Shown: positions 1 to 12,900 of the stretch, piece by piece | Numbering within the stretch: position 1 is the stretch's first letter | Layout: each line of letters opens with the position of its first letter | Assembly: GCA_037043235.1 (NCBI GenBank) | Contig: JAWRVZ010000096.1 | Span: 2,067,501-2,131,500 of the forward strand | Source: Rhodeus uyekii | Taxonomy: Eukaryota; Chordata; Actinopteri; Cypriniformes; Acheilognathidae | Length of the DNA: 64,000 nucleotides | Direction: 5' to 3' | The notes under the pieces: model-generated | Seen by the model: only the letters and a program-made list of their open reading frames with translations | Told to the model about the DNA's origin: nothing | Database searches by the model: none | Made by a program: the position numbers and the translations under genes

Positions 1-700
1 GTAAAGTGCTGTGTAATATTCACAACTGACTCACTGTCTGAATATACTGGTTTAAAAGAGTCTGCTCATGTAATGAAACTATGATTTTGATATTTTGTGG
101 GATAGCTGAGATGAGGAAGTTTCGGGCAAATGCATAATTCATCTGAAATTGCAGGAGCTATTAGAAGAGGTTTATTCATATATGGGCATGACAAAAGTGA
201 TTGATAAACGAGTGAGTCACAGGTTACTGATTCAGTGAGTCATTTAACTGGACCATTATTTGTGAGTCTTTTGTTCTGTTCATTTCAAGTAGCAGTTCAA
301 CACTGAGCAACATTGGTCACATTGACTGTATGTTCGCTGTTGAAATAGATTTTGATTCATTTTCAGACTGAGAAATAAGTAAATGAATAAAACATTTTAC
401 CTTGATGCTGTAGATTCAGTATCAGGAGCATTTTAGCATTTCATAATTTCAGAACCACTGACCAGTGTTATTTTAGTATTATTTTTATACTCTTTTAGTA
501 TAAAATGTAGTATATAAAGTGCAAAATATCGATTTTCAATACGCTTTTATTTTTTGATATTTTATTTTCAGGTTTAGTAATTTTGATTGGTAAAAATAAA
601 TAATATTTTTTAAATTTGTGTTTTTAAACATTTCTATTTAACTTTTAAAAAAGTTATTGCAATTTTAGTAATTTAACTCTCATTTAATTTTAGGTAATTG
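1..700. other. ABCA3 intron sequence, no gene seen
   Basis: AT-rich non-coding sequence. I see no exon, RNA gene or recognisable transposon end. It is assigned to an ABCA3 intron because the first visible exon (3777) begins inside a codon, so the gene must start left of the window. Confidence 0.5.
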
Positions 701-704
701 CTAG

Positions 705-2000
705 TCAAGTCACCTTTATTTATGTAGCGCTTTTTACAATGTAGATTGTTTCAAAGCAGCTTTACAGTGGCCACAAGAAAACAAAATAAACAAAGTTTGT
801 TTGGCTGAACAGCAGCCTTAAAAAGCAGGTGAATCAATACAAATGATGAATATTAAGTGTCAAGTTTCCCCAACTGAGCAAGCCATAGGCGACAGCGGCA
901 AGGAACCAAAACTCCGGCAGGTGATGGAATGAATGAAGAACAGAACGGAGAAAAAACCTTGGGAGAAACCAGTCTCAGTCAGGGGACCAGTTCTCCTCTG
1001 GCCAACAGCCAAACAGTACATGATTATTATATTGACAACAATTCAAGTCCAATATGAAGTCCAGTGTGGTCCGGTTAGAGATGGGTTCATGATCGTCACA
1101 GGGGAGGCTTTAGTAGAGTCACGGTCTCAGCAGACACTTCAGGGCAGTGCTGTGCTCGTGTCCAGGTGCAGGTCCTTCATCTGATCTGGATACGGCCCGG
1201 ATCCGGCTGACCACGGTAACCTCGGAATAAACAAAGACCAATATCAGCGTAGATGCCATTCTTCTTCTGATGTATCGAGTACATCAGGTGTTATGGGAAT
1301 GTTCCCGGTTCCGGCTGACCTAAATTATACGTGATTTAGATAAAAAATGTATGTATAATGTGTTATGTGTATGAACAAATGAAAGATTGGTATCAAAGAG
1401 CACACCCAGGTTTCTAACTGACGACGAAGACTTGACAGAGCAACCATCGAGGCAGTAGTCTAGATTTTTACATGCAGAACTTTTTGGTCTAATAATTAGA
1501 ATCTCTGTTTTTTCAGAATTAAGCAATAGAAAGTTATTAGTCATCCAATTTTTTAAATCAGTTATGCGTTCTATTAATTTAGTGAATTGGTACGTTTCAT
1601 CAGGATGAGAAGAAATATAGAGCTGAGTATCATCAGCGTAACAGTGAAAGCTAATGCCATGCTTGCTAATAATTGCACCCAAAGGAAGCATGCACAGGGG
1701 GAAAAGCAATGGTCCTAGTACTGAACCCTGAGGAACTCCATACTGAACCTGTGATCGATATGACATCTCATTTACTGCTGATAAGTATGATTTGAACCAG
1801 GCTAATGCAATTCCACTAATGCCAACATAGTTTTCAAGTCTATTCAGAAGGATTTTGTGGTCGATTGTATCAAATGCAGCACTAAGGTCCAGTAACACTA
1901 ACCGAGAGATACAATTACGATCGGATGATAAGAGCAAAGCATTTGTAACTCTAAGGAGAGCAGTCTCAGTACTAGGATACGATCTAAATCCTGACTAAAT
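705..2000 (-). mobile_element. 5'-truncated non-LTR retrotransposon (L2/CR1-like LINE)
   Basis: An open stretch on the minus strand (1320-1937) encodes the middle and end of a LINE reverse transcriptase. Visible motifs are [12 protein letters not shown], then [13 protein letters not shown], then the catalytic YADD box, then LNSEKTE. The N-terminal endonuclease and most of the fingers are missing, and the frame breaks near 1950-2000, so this is a dead copy. Sequence to the left, at about 705-1320 on the same strand, looks like its 3' untranslated region and ends in a tract beginning GTCAAGTCACCTTTATTTAT (plus-strand reading). I recognise that tract as a common cyprinid LINE tail. Clade naming (L2/CR1-like) is from motif style only. 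Confidence 0.8.
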
Positions 2001-3776
2001 CCTGCTAGTCTTTTAAGTGTAACCTTTTCATCAAATATTCTAAATATCAAGTAACGAAAGCGTATTTTTATTTTTTTGTTAACAATAACAACAGCACCAA
2101 TAATGGAACCGATTAATTGATTTTGAATTTATTAATTATTTAAACTGCACAGTTAGAGCTAATTTCTGATTTCGCAAACCGTAAGGAATTTCAGCAGGAC
2201 TTCAAAAATGACTTAATTTCTTATTCCTCTTTTTTCATTTTGCTGGTAACTTTACAATATCTTTCCATGTGTTAACGTTTGTTAATTACATCAGTTAAAA
2301 TGAACTAAAAATGAGAAATGCTTTTAAAGCATTTGTCAGTCTTTGTTAATGTGAAGTTCTACATTGGTAGATGCATTATTAATATCAAAAGTTGTATCTG
2401 TTGATATTATTTAGCTAACATGGACTGACATAGAAGAGTTGTTTTAATAATTAATGGTAACAATGATTAAAAATACTGTTACACATGAGTTGCTCGTGGT
2501 TAGTTAATGAGAGTTTTTTACGTCTACTCGTGCAGAACAGATGCTTCTTTGTTGTGCATCGTCTGGATTTGCATGTTGATACCTGGAGGGATCAGGACAG
2601 ACCCAACCGCTCCAAACTGCACATGACACGGCTGCCGTTGTCTCTAAATTGGTTTAACCGGCTCAACCTGCTCCTCCTGTTTAGTAATGTGAGACCATGT
2701 ATGTCAAGCTCTGAATTTCAGTAAAAAGTACCATGTAATAGAGTGGTGTAAGACTAATTTGCCACTGGTTCTTTTTTGAGATTGTTCAATAATGGGGTTT
2801 TATGAGTAAAATAAGGTCTGTGCGAAGATGATTTATGTTTACACACACCCACACCACAGATGTTCTAATCTAGGTTCTTTTCAGTAACATTTTGTGTGTG
2901 TGTTTGTGCGTGTGTGCCTTTTGTGTGTGTAATTGTACAGCTATCTTTGTGGGGACTGGTTTGAGTTCTAGACCATCAGACTGAGGACAAAGAAAGTAAA
3001 GTGAGGTCATTTTAGCTGGTCCTCTCTTTCTAAGAGCCTGTTTGAGGGTCAAGACTTGGAATGGGATGTGACAAGGGATGAGGTTATATTAGGTTAAGGG
3101 TCGGTTTAAGGTAAGGGTTCGGGTCAGGCACTTTGTTGAGATGGGCTGGAGAAAAAACTGTAGATGGCTTTATATCAATGAATGTAGATCTACAAGAGTG
3201 TGTGTCTGAGTGAGTTAGTGAGCGAGCGAGCGAGTTTGCTTGTTTGTGTGTGTGTGTGTGCTCGTGTGAGTGAGTGAACGAGCAAGTTAGTGTGTTTGTG
3301 AGCGAGTGAGTGGGTGTAATTGGATTTAGGTCGTAAATCCCAGTCGTGACCTGGCTGAAATCCCAGTTTTGCAGTGCGTCTCATTAGCTTTTCCTTTTAA
3401 CATTATTTCCTCTGGAAAAAAATACCTAGCGCTCATGATATAATTAACATATGTTTACAAGTACAGTATATGTTTAGAAATCCTAAAATCAATTATTTTA
3501 AAGGTCAAATGGTTAACCAATGTCCCCTAACCCAGCTGCTTTAAAGGTCACATGGTTTCGTATGTTTGCTTAAATGTCTAACCCTCAAGCTTTCCATCCA
3601 CTGAATTGATTGCATCTCACAATATGAACAAATTGCGTTTTTTTAAGAATATGTTTTCTTTGCCAAGTGCTTTCTTCCTGTCTGGTGTGAAAAGAGTCTT
3701 AAGTGTTTAAGTATGAGCTGTAGTAACGGTAGTGACGTGTATGTCACCTAATGATGTGTTCGTCTTGTTTTTCCAG
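2000..3776. other. ABCA3 intron with simple repeats
   Basis: Non-coding. It contains GT-rich tracts around 2890-2935 and a degenerate GAGT/GAGC/TGTG tract around 3200-3320. Small open frames in these tracts (TH/AH-rich peptides) are products of the repeats. Nothing else is recognised. Confidence 0.5.
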
Positions 3777-3904
3777 TCCGTGGCTTTGAAACAGAGGAGC
3801 AGTTTGAGAAGTTTGTGAAAACTGACCCACAATCAGGCAAAATCTTGGCAGCTGTTGTGTTTGAGCATCCTTTCAGCCACGACGATGAGCCTCTTCCTCT
3901 GCAG
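3777..3904 (+). CDS. abca3: ABCA3 exon (first in window), luminal domain 1
   Basis: Acceptor TTCCAG at 3771-3776, donor GTGAGA at 3905. It enters with two bases of a split codon and then reads [12 protein letters not shown], ending EPLPLQ. It corresponds to the start of the first large luminal loop. Confidence 0.93.
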
Positions 3905-6900
3905 GTGAGACTTTCAGTCCCAAACGACATTAATTAGCATTCCTCTGAGCTGACAGCCAATCACGGTCTTTATCTCCTCCTGTTAGTCAAGATCAAGCCG
4001 TACATCTGCATGATTGACTCTTGCATCGTCAATACAAGATCTTGACCAAAAATTGATGGATCACTTGATGGATATAAATGTTATTTCTATCAAGATCTTG
4101 ACAATGCAAGAGTCCAGCACTATGTAAAGTCTCCTCCAGCACATCCCAAAGATTTTCATTAAACTCCTCCCAACCATTCTCTCTCAGTTTGAGCCTGATG
4201 AATCTTCCTGGAATTTGGTTGTGATGTGTCTTCATACATGGTTGTCTAAGAAATGAAAAGTTACACACATTAGGGTTTGAAGAACTCTTGCCAAACATAA
4301 CATGCTAGAAACCTAATAATCACTGCAATAATGATCCAGTCGTTGACTCTTAAGCGTTTTTCTATTTGGAACCAATCAGCAATTTATTTTGTCCGGCTAG
4401 TGTACAGTAGATCTCCGACTTAAGAAAATAATCCGTTCCGAGGTTGGCTTCGTAAGTCGATCTTTTCGTAAGTCAGTCAGGCTTTTACATCCGTTCCAAC
4501 TCCTATGTAAACACCACATTTAGCATGGGATGAAGCACATCCCAGCTTCATACTTATCAATTATCTCCATTTTCGTCTCCATGGAGAGCATCCTCTTCTT
4601 CCTTTTGACTTCAGCAACAATCTTCACATCCATGGATAGTGATTAGACAAAAGTTTATGTTAACTGGGCACAAAATAATGGCGATGCAGCACGATGAAAA
4701 CAAAACTTGTATGCGAAAGCGCGGATGAACTTTAGCGTTAGCGTAGCACATACGAAATGGGAGAGGAACGGCGCTACACAGAGGCTGGTGGGAGCGATGC
4801 TGACCAATAGGAGAGCAGGATGCTGCAGCGAAAGCTAGCGTCCGAGCTGGGAGAGCGGGACGATTGGTGCGAATTTACGGGTCAGTGGCGCGCAAATTTC
4901 AAAACGAATTTCAAATTCCGTTTTTCGCATCTCGAACATTTTGTCGTTACTCGAACTTTTCGTACGTAGAGCGTTTCGTAAGTCGGGGTTTTACTGTATT
5001 TCAAATGAGATGGGGGGGGGGGGAGCATGACACCGTTTATTATTATTTAAATTATTATTATTCTAAATTAAGTATATAGAATTAGCTTTATTACATTTTG
5101 CACTTATGCACATTTTTGCCTTGTTTCATTTCACATTAATGAAGCTTTTTAATTTTTGCAGTGCTGCAATATTTGCATGAATTATGAATTTGCATGATAA
5201 TTAAACACCTTTTCCCTTCAAATTTTCAATAATGCAAAAACCCCATACTATTTATTCATAGTAATGATAGTAATCTATATATCAGGGTTCGTAGCTGTCA
5301 TTGAAAACTGGAAAAGTCAGGGAATTTTTTAGTGTCTTGAAAAATCATTGAAATGTCATGGAAAATTGTAATTTGTCAAGAAAGTCATTGAAATGTCATT
5401 AAATTTGTCTTTCGTCTCTATTTATTTTTTCACTTCGTTCTTTTTTCTTTTTTTCTTTACTTAAATCCATCCGAAATCTTTTTATTTCTCAACGGTCGGC
5501 ACTTCCGCGTTTGTAAATTGACGAATGACAGTCAGCGCCGCCTGTGAGAAGCGCGAGGAACCTCATTCAGCAGTTGCAAATGGCGCATTTGACCGTTCCG
5601 TTCGACTATTGTCATTCAAATACTATGCCGGGGGCGTCAGTGTTATACAAAGATTGGCTTCAGGCTGTGGATGGCGATCCTACATTGCTAGAGGTACGTC
5701 AACACCTTCGCCAGGTTTTATAAGCTGGATGTTCCATCTCTGGCTTCTCAAGTGCTTTCGGCGAGTAATTGAATAAATTATTCCTGGGATGTTGCTACTT
5801 TTCTCATGATACAGTTGTTACCGCTTTTGCTGTTGACGCTGGGGTTTCTGTACAGTAGTTTGTGCTTATGTGCTCACTGTCGCCGCTTTGCCGTTGACGC
5901 TATGCTCTCACATTAGTTTTGCTTAAATGCTCTCTGAATAGTCGTGTCTAATGATGTTACGTCTGACAACGACGCTCCGAAGCTTGCTTCTAACTCGAAC
6001 GGTCCTTGCAATGAACCACTGCTTCGGAGCTTGTGTCATTACGTCACTAGTCACGTGAAAATGACGTTTGAAGCAAACACACTGCTTCACTCCGGCAGTG
6101 AACCACCTGACTCTGACAGCCCGATCCAGTGTTGACGGGTTTGAAACCGGGCGGCTGTATTTCTTATAAAAGTGAAACCAAACCATGGGTTGTAGTAGAC
6201 GGTGTTTGCATTGGCGTTATTGTTGAGGAGAGTGGATTGAGTTTATTTTAGTGTTGTATATTCAAAGCAATATATCCTCATTTATATCAGCTTTCTAAAC
6301 TGTTTTTGTGTACTCCTGCATCATCTGTTCCATGCGAGAGGATATTCTCTAAAGCTGCTGATTTTTTTTAAAGAATTCGCCTTTCACCAAAGACTGGAGA
6401 AAATAATATTTCTGAATAAAAACCATACCGTTTAATGAACACTTTGTCTAAGCCTTCTGAATGTACCCAAAGCACACCCTCTATAAGGTTTCAGAAATGA
6501 CGTGAAGGGGAGGACTTGCTAAATGGGAATGTGCATTTTGATGCACATTTGATTTTTTTTTTTTCCCCACTTTTGACCCCACCAGATATGCAGCTTGGGA
6601 TCATTTTGATGCAGGAGAATTTTGTAAAAATGGTCAAATTTTGCAAGAACAAAGATAAATATTGTCAATTGTATTTTAAATATAAAATGGCTTTAACTTT
6701 ATTTTAGTTTATTTTCAAGTGTCAAATAAGTATTTATTTTACTAAAGTTCTCTGAATAAAAGATAGGACAATCTGATTATGACCCCTTGAAAATTGTCAA
6801 CAAGGGTTAGATGACCCCTGGTTTTCAAAACCTATTGAAATCCATGGATGGGACTTCAGACTGTTTTATGTGTTACTAATTATTTGTATTGTAGTGTACG

Positions 6901-9900
6901 CTATTTTTCAAGGGACTATCAGTCTGGCGTTTTGAATGTGTTTGTTCCTGTTCTGGTTTTTGCCACTTAATTGAATTGCAGTGTAATTCCATACACATTT
7001 TTATGGGACTTGGCAGACTGTTTTGCCCATTGCTGTAGACGGCTTTTGTTTTTAAATGCGTTTCTTCTGGTTTTGATACAGGTACGTGTATCATATTTTT
7101 TTGACTGTACAAAATCAAGTATTAAAATGTCATTGAGAATTATAACTTTGTCATTGAAAAGTCATGGAAAAGTCATGGAATTTTTTTGAACTGATGTGCT
7201 ATGAACCCTGATATATATATTTTTTTTAAGTATTTAGTATAAAAGTTTAGTATTTACATTTAATTTGCTTGAAAAGTTGACGAGTTATGATGATACAAAT
7301 AATAGGATTACTTTTCCAAATGCAATTCTTTTTTGCTGTGAAATATAGCAGGTTCCTGTCAGTTTTGTGAGGGTTGAACTTACACTTACGTCTTTCATGA
7401 TGATTACGCTTACTTGAAGGAACGAAATGTTCTTTTTACTGAGCATTTGAGGACAGAATAATCTGTTTTCCACAGAAGTGAGAAGTTCAGAGTCAAATCT
7501 AGCCACAGGAGTCAGACCATTAGTGCTCTAGCAACAAATACCCTCAAACCATATTGGTTTCATGAGGTCTGCCGCATGCTTGTGTGTTGATGAACCGCTG
7601 ATTCTTGCATTTCGGCCATTTCGAGATGCACTTCTTGAGTTTTCTCCGTGTGTCTAATGGAGAGAGGTCTGTTCTGGTCTCTTCTCTGAAGGACGTGAGT
7701 GAATCATCTCTCATGATGAAAGCTCTCATCCCTCGGTCACGGCAGCGAGTCCTTTGCTGAGGCTTTAATGAGTTTAATGCAGCTCCTGCTTCCGTGGACA
7801 TGGTGAGCACATTTCTGTGTAAAGTGTTCATAACATGTGTGTTTTTATAACACTTAACTAAAGAACAGTTTTACGAATGATTTACACAGAAATTTGTTTT
7901 CCTCGTATGGTAAAAGAGGCCCATAATGTCGCATTGTTTTGTATAAAATATTCTCTCAAAATTGTGGATATACTTACGTTTCCAATAGACAGAAATTTGT
8001 AATTTTTTTGGTGACTGATTAAATGTTTGGTCGAGATTGACACCTGGGAGTAGGTGCCGAATTTAATTTTGGTCAGATAAAAATAAGGCTGTGTGTCATA
8101 TTGTGTCTGTCGCGATGAAACATTGGAGATCCAGTGTTCAGTGTATAAACAGACAGCTGAACAATTATGGCTGCATCTATTAATCTAAATAATTATTTAA
8201 TAATTATATACACCATTTCTTTATTTTACAGTAAATGTTTGTAGCACTATTTTTTTACAGGTAAATTACAGAAACGGAAAGCTTTCTTATTTTGATATTT
8301 AGTAGTAGCAATAATAGTACCGTAATAATGTTAGTAGTAATAAAATAAATACTCAATTTCTTTATTTTATAGTTAAATATTACATCAGAAGATTTCGTAT
8401 TTTGTTTAATATCTTATTTAGTGAAGACGTTGATGATAATAATCATTATTATTAGTTTCATTATTAAAATACAAAATTTCTTTATTTCATAGTTAAATAT
8501 TACAACAGAAGATGTTGTATATTGTTTAATATCTTTATCTAGTGATAATAATAATAATAATAACATTATTTTTTACTTTATAGTAAAATATAACAACAGA
8601 AAGCTTTCTTATTTTGATATATTTGTAATAATAGGGATGTTATTATTATTAAAATAAATACTCAATTTCTTTATTTTATAGTAACATTTTACAACAGGAA
8701 AAATGTCTTATTTAGTTTAATATTTTTATTTAGTAATACTGTTATTTTTTTAATGATTAAATTAAATATATATTTTATTATATATTATTAACTATATTTT
8801 TATTTTATAGTTATTTTTCATTACAGAATTATTTCATATGTTGATATTTAATAATAATAGTAGTAGTCATTATTATTATTGATCATTTTATAGTCATATT
8901 AATATTTAGTCTAGATGTTTTGTCAAATTGTGCAACCCCACAAACGAGCACAACAAACATGGATATCATTATTTGAAATCACAACCGGAATATTTATTAT
9001 TAGCAGCCCCATAAAAGACCAGACCTTTTGACCATCAACTCTTCACAGCTTTGTAAATATCAATGAAATGTTACCTGTGGTCTGAAGTGTATTTATATTG
9101 AGCAATATTCAATATTATCTAATGATAACCATTAAGGTTGTCGGTTCAAAGTCAAACCACACAAGATCTGATCTATGTGCTGTAAATCAAGACACTCATG
9201 TTACTCAAGAGGATTAATAAATGAATTCTAATGCTAAATAACCCTTGATCTCATGTGCGACAGGTCAGCTATCATCTGCGCTTCACGTACAGCCCCAGAA
9301 ACGCTCCGGCTAGTGAGAAGTCCGAGCTCAACCCCAACAATGATATGGACTGGCACACGCTCAGCCTGTTCCCCCTGTTCCAGCTTCCCGGGCCCAGAGA
9401 GCAACACAAGGCACTCGGCGGCACGCCAGGTCAGTCAACACTGATGCATTGTGGGAAATCATTGTGTAAGGTAACAATTAACCCAGCATAAGAAACATAC
9501 AGGCCATTGTTGTTGAGTCCTCGATATCATGCATGTTCCTGCAAGAGTAGATCTGTCAATTTATGAGCTTGTCTAGTAAATGTTAATTTTTTTATGCATT
9601 AAAATAGATTTCAAAGCGACACGACTACATTCATGCCAGTTCATTAAAATGCTCTGTAATTAAGAATCACTTATCAATATGCAAATCCGACCCGGTAACT
9701 TCAAATGATCAAATTCTTCCTTGAACAGACTGATGCTGTCAACAGATGAGCAAAAACTGGCCTATCTGCTTGCTTAATGATCTCTTCCTGTGACAGCACT
9801 AGCTATTAATTAGGAAGTGTTTGATTAGTTAAGATTGAAAGGTTTGGATTAGTTAACATTCCCTTTGCTCGACTCCTACAGTGCTGCCGACAGCTTCAAA

Positions 9901-12900
9901 AGGCCTGCAGCATGTCTGTAATTAATCATGAGCACTGCGTTAGCGTCCTGTCTGATCTTTGATGACTATCATCCTCTATTTTTGGTACAGCTATATAGAT
10001 TACAGCTTGATCTCTGCTTCCACGACTCCTCACGTCATCCTTTCATCTACATTTAATTGCATTGAGTTGCTTTATACTAGAAATGCAATAGACCGCAGCG
10101 CAAGTGTTTTGATCTCCAAGGGTCATTATAGTTTGAAAAGCCATTGAATGTCTACACTTATAATGTCTACATTTATAAATAGGAGTGAACTTCAGAAGAC
10201 ATATTACAGGTGCATTGATTTATAAAACCTTCAAGGCTGTTTTTGTTTTTCTTTTATATGCATCGTGGCTAATTTGTAGATTTTACCCCTAAAAATAGTA
10301 AAATTTGACCCCCAAATTTCCCATTCATTTCCTATTGCAGGTCCTTTTTTCACAATTTTATAAGGCCATTTAGCATTTCGTTTTTGTGTATGTGTATGTA
10401 TATATATGTGTGTGTGAGAGAGAGAGAGAGAGATTCAGTGTGAGATTGCATGCATTGCACATGATTTTACTCATTCCCGCAGATTTTGTGCTTGCACCCA
10501 AAGTGTGTGCGCACATAAAAGCCTCTCAGAAACAAATTAAGATATTTTCCGCTGTTTATTGTTTATTACACTATTTAAATGCACTTGGCGAATACTCACA
10601 TAAACACAGTCAGTTATGTTTTACATGAACATAAACAGTTGAGACAGAAAATGCATGTGTAACAGTACAATTCATAAAGTGACAGTAGCCTAATATCCCT
10701 GCTGCCAAATTATGAGATAATATTAATATTTAAGCGGCATTTTTATATATATATATATATATATAAAATTTACATATATATTTTTTTTATCTGTTTAAAT
10801 CCTAATTTTTACAGCCATTTTTTTATGCTTCCCATTAATTTCCTCTGGCAGTCATTTTTGTCAGCTAAGAACAAAGTTTCTATTATTTTATATTCTTTTC
10901 GAATCAAGTTCAACTATTGTGTGTGTTCACATAGCACATTTCATACACCATTCAGAGTAAATAAAACATTTATTACTTTTTGTTGGAAATTTTCTTCAGC
11001 GTCTTTGTGTGTGTCGATCTCTGCTCATAAACTTCTGGATCCAGGGAGTGCAATTAAATGAACCAAAACGAAGTCAATCAGTAATGGTTTATTCAGAATG
11101 CATCTCAGCTCAGTACAGAATGCATGCAGTATATATAGTGCCCCAAAAGGAAAAGGGCACATAGAAGAATGAGAAAAACAACTCCATATGAGGCACATGA
11201 AATGATACTCAGTTATTTCTTGTTGCAAATTCTAGAACAGAACAGTCCTCAGCTCAATGTCAAGAGGAGCTAGATAGAGGAACAATAGTGGATGTGTGAT
11301 TTCACTCGTACGCACACACAGAAGCTTGCTTAACCAATTTCTGCAGAGTCACTTTAAGGGCACAGTTTACTTTTATAACATACATTTTCCTTCAATCCCC
11401 TCTTTTAAGCTCTTTAAAGCTTAACCATTGACAGGTTTATATCTTCGATCACGAGTGACAGAGTCAACCATTCCATACATACGGTTCATCAAACATTTCA
11501 ACAGACACGGCCCAAAAATGCATATGGCGAATAAAATCAACAATACAGGGATAATCATCGTGATGAGTGGTGTGACCCAGCCAAACAAATTATGCATAAA
11601 ACCCCAGCCCCAGTCTTTGTCTCTTGTCTCATCTTCATACAGTTTGTGCGCGGTCTTTTTCATTTCCTCAACAGCATGACCCACAGCTCCTTCTGCTTCA
11701 TCTTCAGCCGGGACAAAGGTGCAGCACTGATCCCCCACCATGGCACAGACTCCTCCTTTGTCAGCTAACAACATGTCCAGTGCCAGGCGGTTTTGTATGG
11801 TCATCAGGCGCAGGGCACCCAGTTCTTTCCTCACACCGTCCATTCCTTCAGTTGTGTCGTTTACAAACTTAGCCAGTCGGTAATGTAGAACTTCGATGTG
11901 CTTCCATTGTTGGGCGGTGCCAAACGAAGAGAACATTGACGTCCACCATCTTTGCCATTCGGTGGTCAAGTGGTGTTCTGCTGGGACGTCATCGACAAGT
12001 GCTCTCTTGTGTCGTCCTGTGGGTCTATGTTGGTCGGTTCTCTGGAATATCTGAACAGGGTAAGAAAGTTGAATTGGGGCACAGAGGCCAGACCAGTTGC
12101 CTGGAATGTCCTTAAACAATGCTTTAGGGCCACAATACCACCACCAATCAATGTCCAAAGTGAAAGAAACCTTTTCGAAGATTGTCCATGGCCAACTCAA
12201 AAAGACTTTCCTGCGATCACTTACGTGGACATTACTCCAGTCACTTGGACGGACAATAGTATTGTTTCCCCGGTCACAACATCGTGCGTTTGGTCGTGCG
12301 TTTGGTTTCTCTATTATTATTACTTTACACTGGTCACGTCTAATCCTTCCTCTTGGGTGTGTGGCATTAGTGCTGTTACTCCAATAGCATCTAAAAAATG
12401 TGAAATTCTTTCCAAACACAGGTGTAATTTTAATATGCTCAGACAAAAATGGATGCTGTGGTTTAGATCCATTTTGAATTTGATAATATGGCTCACACTT
12501 TGGGCTGGGGTACCAGGCCCAGTCGTATCCCCGTGGCCAGTAGTACCCTTTTATACATGTTTCATTCAGGTTTGATTGGTCGAGCACAGACATTGAAACA
12601 CTTACAACAGATGACATCACTTGTTGACATACATAGCAGGACTCATTCGTGTGCATTCTAGCGGTAAAATTAGCATACTGCCAAAACGTATTATCAGTAG
12701 GTTTCACAGAAAAAGTGGCTGGTATAATACACCAGAGAAATAGACAACACGCATGCATTCTGAATCAGAGCAGTAATAACAACAATGATAATGAAAAGTA
12801 CAATATAATGCTAAAATGTCGGCAAAGCAATAATGATTAAAGGATATGGTGCTGCCGTGTTATGTCATACAGCAGTGCTGCGTGTTCAGCTCCCGTCTAC

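Noticed and set aside
4029..4298. 89-codon minus-strand frame
   Set aside because: No recognisable domain, lies in an ABCA3 intron, and no splice partners are evident. Possibly a transposon fragment.
11952..12575. Plus-strand open frame of ~207 codons
   Set aside because: Shadow of env on the opposite strand; no family resemblance.
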